In this document: one piece after another, positions 7,368 to 12,570 of the stretch | How positions within the stretch are numbered: position 1 is the stretch's first letter | Layout: every line of letters starts with the position of its first letter | Assembly (NCBI GenBank): GCA_003343685.1 | Contig: QAKS01000078.1 | Span: forward strand, 1-12,570 | Reading direction: 5' to 3' | Length of the DNA stretch: 12,570 nucleotides | Source of the DNA: Clostridiales bacterium | GTDB lineage: Bacteria > Bacillota > Clostridia > Christensenellales > Christensenellaceae | Notes under the pieces: model-generated | The model's database searches: none | The model's input: the letters and a program-made list of their open reading frames with translations, nothing else | Told to the model about the DNA's origin: nothing | Translations under genes and position numbers: made by a program

Positions 7368-8185
7368 TCGGAAGGAACGTATCGGAATCCCTCGTCGTGT
7401 TTGCCGTGAAAATAAATAAGAACCATCAGTTCCTCCACCACGCGATGGGGGAGAAGCTTAATTAAGAGAACAAGCAGTTTATAGGAAAAGCATACAGTCA
7501 CCTGAGCGCGCATATGCTTTTTTTTGAGCAGTCTTTCTATGCTTCTCGACACAGTGGCGGGAGATTTTCCGTTCCTTTCGTCGTGCATCATCGTATTGAC
7601 GGCATGTTCACAGCGTGTCCGATAGAATGCGGTGCGTCCCCGGGTAATACGTCTCGCGCCGGTAAAACCCGTTTGTGTGTCGCCGGGAGAGACGACGCAG
7701 ACTTCTACGCCACTGCCCTTTAATTCGAGGCGAAGCGCGTCGCACATGGAGCGGAGCGCTGCTTTGGAGGCGGAATACATGGACTGAAAGGGTATCGCTA
7801 CATTTCCGGCCACAGATCCGATGCAGATGATTTTTCCGGCTTTCCGTTCCCGCATATAGGGCAGGACAGAGCGGATGATATTGGCTGTTCCGATTGTGTT
7901 GACCATGAGTTCTTCCGGAAGTTCGCCGGGAGCATAGTCCTCCAGCGCGCCGCCATAACCCATGCCTGCGCAGCAAATAAGGGCATCCGGTATACCGCGG
8001 TCTGCCGTAATGGTTTTTATGACGCCGTCAAGGCTGTTGCCGTCAGATAAATCTGCGACATATGCAGGATAGGGCAGGGAAATGTTTCGCCGCGTAATAC
8101 CCCATACATGATGTCCGTTTTTTAACAGGCTGTCTGCCACAGCGCTGCCAATACCGCCTGTAATACCGGTAATCAATATATTCAT
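7361..8185 (-). CDS. SDR-family NAD(P)-dependent oxidoreductase
   Basis: The 274-residue short-chain dehydrogenase has a Rossmann cofactor site TGITGGIG (residues 6-13), CAG at 72-74 in place of the usual NAG, N96 in MVNTIGT, the catalytic serine in IGSVAG (S124) and the YSASK motif (Y137, K141). These complete the SDR catalytic set. R32-R33 after the second strand may favour NADP(H). After the core, residues about 228-260 form a hydrophobic and basic stretch that could associate with membrane or lipid. The start at 8185 is set by GGAGG (8193-8197 on this strand), 7 bases away; the longer upstream frame would run through the promoter. The substrate cannot be told from sequence; lipids or ketones are typical for such SDRs. 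Confidence 0.9.
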   Translation of the reverse strand: MNILITGITGGIGSAVADSLLKNGHHVWGITRRNISLPYPAYVADLSDGNSLDGVIKTITADRGIPDALICCAGMGYGGALEDYAPGELPEELMVNTIGTANIIRSVLPYMRERKAGKIICIGSVAGNVAIPFQSMYSASKAALRSMCDALRLELKGSGVEVCVVSPGDTQTGFTGARRITRGRTAFYRTRCEHAVNTMMHDERNGKSPATVSRSIERLLKKKHMRAQVTVCFSYKLLVLLIKLLPHRVVEELMVLIYFHGKHDEGFRYVPSDQ

Positions 8186-8204
8186 AGCATAACCTCCGAA
8201 TTTT

Positions 8205-8234
8205 AGTATACCATAACGTCGGGAATTTTGACAG
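8205..8234 (-). promoter_or_regulatory. Promoter of the SDR gene
   Basis: On the minus strand, CTGTCA (8234 to 8229; four of six matches to TTGACA) is followed by 18 bases and then TATACT (8210 to 8205), preceded by TGG, giving an extended -10 (TG-N-TATACT). Transcription would start near 8198, leaving a leader of about 13 bases that just includes the GGAGG. Confidence 0.65.
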
Positions 8235-8256
8235 AACAATAAATAAAGTATAAGAT
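8228..8256 (+). promoter_or_regulatory. Promoter of the HAD hydrolase gene
   Basis: A consensus -35 box TTGACA (8228-8233), a 17-base spacer and TAAGAT (8251-8256; four of six matches) form a housekeeping-type promoter. Its -35 box overlaps that of the divergent SDR promoter by five bases, so the two may compete for RNA polymerase. Confidence 0.7.
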
Positions 8257-8275
8257 AGACAGGAATTTGTTTGCA

Positions 8276-8281
8276 GGGAGG
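8276..8281 (+). promoter_or_regulatory. Ribosome binding site that selects a GTG start for the HAD gene
   Basis: GGGAGG ends 1 base before an ATG at 8283, which is too close, and 7 bases before a GTG at 8289. The GTG also gives the family-like N-terminus MIDTLIFD. Confidence 0.75.
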
Positions 8282-8288
8282 AATGTTT

Positions 8289-8927
8289 GTGATAGATACA
8301 TTGATATTTGACGTGTCGGAGACGCTGGTCAATTTTGGATTTAGAAAGGTCATGAAGGACATGGGCTTTACGGGCAGCTGCGTGGGAGAGATCAGAGCGG
8401 CGATTTACGATACGGGATGGTGGAGAAAGCTTGACAGGGGTGTGATCACTCTTGAGGAGGCAATTAAAGGGATTTGCGCAGAAGCAGAGCCATATCACAG
8501 ACAGGTGGAATACTTTGTGCGAAACTATGGTTTTTTTATGACACCACTGGCGAATAATATTTGTTTTTTGGAAGCTGCGCATAAAAGTGCAAAATACAGG
8601 CTGTTTTATCTGTCTGACTTTCATGAGCACGGATGGAAGATTTTGACGGAAAGAAACCGTTTTTTTAAACTTTTTGAGGGCGGCATTGTGTCGTATGAAT
8701 GCCATTATCTGAAGCCGGAGAGGGAAATCTTTGACCATATTGCGAAGCGGTTTGATATTGACAGAGGACGTGCGCTGTTTATCGACGACAGAAAGAAGAA
8801 TACAGACAAGGCACGTGAGTTCGGTTTTCATTCGCTGAACTTTGTACAGGGGGACGACATTTTTGTAAAAGCGCGTGAGTTTGGCATTGAATTGGATGAC
8901 AGCGCGGATATTCTAAAAAATTTATGA
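8289..8927 (+). CDS. HAD-superfamily hydrolase
   Basis: The 212-residue protein is a haloacid dehalogenase-fold hydrolase, probably a small-molecule phosphatase of the HAD-IA type. Motif I is FDVSETL, with nucleophile D8 but Ser where the usual second Asp stands. Motif II is YLSDF (S109), motif III LKPE (K142), motif IV FIDDRKKN (D166, D167). The helical insert after motif I (about residues 20-90) is a cap of subclass C1. Some active relatives, such as YihX (motif FDLGNV), also lack the second Asp, so activity is still plausible. The start is GTG at 8289. It is divergent from the SDR gene and followed by 236 bases before groES. Substrate unknown; no metabolic neighbours identify it. Confidence 0.85.
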   Translation: MIDTLIFDVSETLVNFGFRKVMKDMGFTGSCVGEIRAAIYDTGWWRKLDRGVITLEEAIKGICAEAEPYHRQVEYFVRNYGFFMTPLANNICFLEAAHKSAKYRLFYLSDFHEHGWKILTERNRFFKLFEGGIVSYECHYLKPEREIFDHIAKRFDIDRGRALFIDDRKKNTDKAREFGFHSLNFVQGDDIFVKAREFGIELDDSADILKNL

Positions 8928-9057
8928 ACAGCAAATTAACGAAGAGATGACAAAAAGTAAACAATGATAAATAAGTAAAAAAACGTGTATAAACGAGTAT
9001 TTAAGAGATATGGAACAATAATTTTGAATAAATGCCGGATTTCGCTGATGATGGCTC

Positions 9058-9089
9058 TTGAATTATTTTCCGAAATAATATAGTATACA
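9058..9089 (+). promoter_or_regulatory. groESL promoter region
   Basis: TTGAAT (9058-9063) serves as a -35 candidate. The -10 is ambiguous: TATAGT at 9079-9084 (spacer 15) or TAGTAT at 9081-9086 (spacer 17). Either would start transcription around 9090-9095, at the edge of the CIRCE operator, as expected for HrcA control. The rest of the 8928-9057 stretch is AT-rich, and I see no clear terminator for the HAD gene in it. Confidence 0.6.
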
Positions 9090-9094
9090 CAGTG

Positions 9095-9121
9095 TTAGCA
9101 CTCGATCAAACCGAGTGCTAA
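9095..9121. promoter_or_regulatory. CIRCE operator (HrcA binding site)
   Basis: TTAGCACTC (9095-9103), a 9-base spacer, and GAGTGCTAA (9113-9121) match the CIRCE consensus exactly in both arms. HrcA binds this element and represses chaperone genes; GroEL is needed for HrcA activity, so accumulation of unfolded protein relieves repression. hrcA itself is not in the window. Confidence 0.98.
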
Positions 9122-9163
9122 TAAAACGAAGTAAATAATTATTATTTCATAGGAGGCAACAAA

Positions 9164-11097
<1,934 letters not shown>

Positions 11098-11117
11098 TAA
11101 GCAGACAGTCTGAACTG

Positions 11118-11156
11118 AAAATCTGTTCCGCAGTATTTTGCGGAGCAGATTTTTTT
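11118..11156 (+). terminator. Rho-independent terminator of groESL
   Basis: ATCTGTTCCGC (11121-11131) pairs with GCGGAGCAGAT (11140-11150) as an 11-bp stem with one G-T pair and an 8-base loop, followed by a run of T residues to 11156. It begins about 20 bases after the groEL stop. Confidence 0.95.
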
Positions 11157-11190
11157 ATGGGCGTAAAGATGTGAAATATATAAAAATCAC

Positions 11191-11219
11191 TTTATCAATG
11201 GCTTCAGCTGTTGTATAAT
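11191..11219 (+). promoter_or_regulatory. Promoter of the secreted beta-helix gene
   Basis: A perfect -10 box TATAAT (11214-11219) stands 17 bases after TTTATC (11191-11196), a weak -35. An A-rich leader and a G-rich ribosome binding site (GGGGGA, 11239-11244) follow before the ATG at 11248. Confidence 0.65.
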
Positions 11220-11247
11220 AAAAAAAAAGAGACGAATCGGGGGACAT

Positions 11248-12570
11248 ATGTTCATACGTAAAGTGAATAAAAAGGCGATAGCCGTCATCGTTGCTGTGTG
11301 TATGGCGATGTGCTACCTGCCCGCGATAGTGATGGCAGATGACGGCAGTGAGCGTTTGGCGCGTGAACTGGCAGCAGCGGAGGACGGAGCTGTGATCACA
11401 CTGGACAGAGACGCTCAGCTTGAGAGTATTTTGTCGATAAGCGGCGGAAATGAGGAGACACCCGTAACGATAGTGATTCAAAAAGGCGTTACACTGACGC
11501 TGAAGGAGAACGTCGGGATAGATGGCTGCGTGATCTTTACCGGAGGCGGAACTGTAAAGCGTGGTACACGGGGGGACTTGTTGACTGTAGGCGCAGAAGG
11601 AGAACTGCGACTTTCGGATATCACGATTGACGGAAGTGCAGCTGACGGCGAAAATGCAGAGGGAGCTGTAATTGCAGTCGCAGGGGGTAGGCTTGATCTC
11701 TGTGATACGGTGATTAAAAACAATTTTACAGATCGAAAAAGCGCCGTATATCTGGATGGAACTGTCACACTGTCGGGACAGACGGAAATTTTTGAGAACA
11801 CAGCGCAGGAAAGCGCTTCTGCAAACGTTTTTGTTGGGAATGGCAGCAGAATTCAGGTGGAAGGGCGGATTCTCGGCAGCATATTCATTGATACAGACAT
11901 TCCCAACGGCGGCACAATGGTCTGCGGAGCGGAAGAGTATGCGATGACGGCTGAAGATGCGGCAGTTTTTACTATGGAAAAGGAGCGTGGCCTGGTCTGG
12001 AACGAAGATAAAAAAATACTCACCGTAGCGAAACGAAGCGATGTACCGGAATTTTTAAATAAGGATGCAGAGCCGGATGTACAAAACGGACGGGCGGCGG
12101 CAGAGTTTGAACTGTCAGAAGCCTTTCTGGATACAAACGCAGTGTCAGACGGTGTTTTCAGAGCCTATGGAAAGGATGCAGCGGAAGAAGCCTTGGGTAT
12201 AAGGGCAGTGCTGAAGGAAAGCGCTGTTGTTTTGGAGCTGGAGCAAATCCCGAAAGAAACTGCGTCTTACGAGATCACCTATACAGGCGTTGGAGAGGCC
12301 GAAAGCGACAGGGCAGAGATTTCGGTCGTGCCGTTTACGGAGACGACGCAGAGCGAGCCGGATAATATGATTGCGGTGAATGGAGAGGAAGCTTTGGACG
12401 ATTCTGCCGGAAGCGGAGCGGAGGAAACGGACGAGTCTGTTCCGGTGGAGCCCGTTCGTGAGAAACAGACAGAACAGCGAACGGCGAGAAGTGCGTTCGA
12501 CAATGAACTGGTTATTGTACTTCCGACTTCGTTAGAAGAATACAGGCGGGATGCAGAAGAAGGCGAAAGC
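11248..12570 (+). CDS. Secreted beta-helix-like surface protein (3' partial)
   Basis: The frame is open for 441 codons to the window end with no stop, so the C-terminus is missing. Residues 1-30 are a signal peptide (basic MFIRKVNKKA, hydrophobic core, cleavage likely after VMA). Residues about 45-265 look like a right-handed beta-helix or pectin-lyase-like array: short strands with Gly turns such as VTLTLKEN, VIFTGGGTVKR, LRLSDITIDGSA, LDLCDTVIKNN and VTLSGQTEIFENTA, then ANVFVGNGSRIQVEGRI, a form I recall from clostridial surface proteins. Residues about 285-365 may be an Ig-like beta domain. About 365-441 is acidic and low in complexity, like a stalk or linker. It has its own promoter after the groESL terminator. 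Enzyme, adhesin or cell-wall anchor cannot be decided here. Confidence 0.85.
   Translation, partial: MFIRKVNKKAIAVIVAVCMAMCYLPAIVMADDGSERLARELAAAEDGAVITLDRDAQLESILSISGGNEETPVTIVIQKGVTLTLKENVGIDGCVIFTGGGTVKRGTRGDLLTVGAEGELRLSDITIDGSAADGENAEGAVIAVAGGRLDLCDTVIKNNFTDRKSAVYLDGTVTLSGQTEIFENTAQESASANVFVGNGSRIQVEGRILGSIFIDTDIPNGGTMVCGAEEYAMTAEDAAVFTMEKERGLVWNEDKKILTVAKRSDVPEFLNKDAEPDVQNGRAAAEFELSEAFLDTNAVSDGVFRAYGKDAAEEALGIRAVLKESAVVLELEQIPKETASYEITYTGVGEAESDRAEISVVPFTETTQSEPDNMIAVNGEEALDDSAGSGAEETDESVPVEPVREKQTEQRTARSAFDNELVIVLPTSLEEYRRDAEEGES

Noticed and set aside
8186..8362. A longer start for the SDR gene at 8362
   Set aside because: The added 59 residues would cross the promoter and the start of the HAD gene, and the Rossmann motif begins right after the 8185 start, which has a good GGAGG.
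8043..8831. A 262-codon minus-strand open frame across the HAD gene and the divergent promoters
   Set aside because: It covers the HAD gene, which has all its motifs, and runs through both promoters; no family signature is seen.
8928..9057. Possible small RNA, riboswitch or terminator between the HAD gene and groES
   Set aside because: The stretch is AT-rich and I found no stable stem followed by a T-run, and no conserved riboswitch core.

Overview
The window carries chromosomal genes of a low-to-moderate GC, Gram-positive-type anaerobe, most likely a member of the class Clostridia (Eubacteriales). The evidence is the housekeeping order yicC-remA-gmk-rpoZ-coaBC, a CIRCE-controlled groES-groEL pair, strong AGGAGG-type ribosome binding sites, and an [FeFe]-hydrogenase-like sensor gene with a SpoIIE-type phosphatase. 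I cannot name the genus. There is no sign of phage, insertion sequence, CRISPR array, tRNA or rRNA.

Region 1 (1-2655) is a three-gene redox or H2 signalling cassette. It holds the C-terminal part of a group C-like (HydS-type) [FeFe]-hydrogenase homologue with a [4Fe-4S] module and a PAS domain (cut by the window start), a PP2C/SpoIIE-type phosphatase with an extra C-terminal domain, and a small thioredoxin-like [2Fe-2S] ferredoxin. The genes are tightly packed and probably cotranscribed. This is the least understood system here: the input is probably H2 or electron status and the output a serine/threonine phosphatase whose substrate is unknown.

Region 2 (about 2734-7367) is a seven-gene operon behind an extended -10 promoter: yicC (endoribonuclease family), remA (DNA-binding biofilm regulator), gmk (guanylate kinase), rpoZ (RNA polymerase omega), coaBC (coenzyme A synthesis), a secreted peptidoglycan-binding protein, and recX (RecA modulator). 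From gmk onward the genes touch or overlap by 0-8 bases, implying translational coupling. The last two genes sit where priA is often found in this neighbourhood.

Region 3 (7361-8927) is a divergent pair: a short-chain dehydrogenase on the minus strand, whose stop overlaps the recX stop, and a HAD-family hydrolase on the plus strand. Their promoters are back to back with overlapping -35 boxes.

Region 4 (8928-11156) is the heat-shock operon groES-groEL, with a sequence-perfect CIRCE operator for HrcA and a rho-independent terminator.

Region 5 (11161-12570) is a promoter and the first 441 codons of a secreted protein with beta-helix-like repeats, which runs off the window end without a stop.
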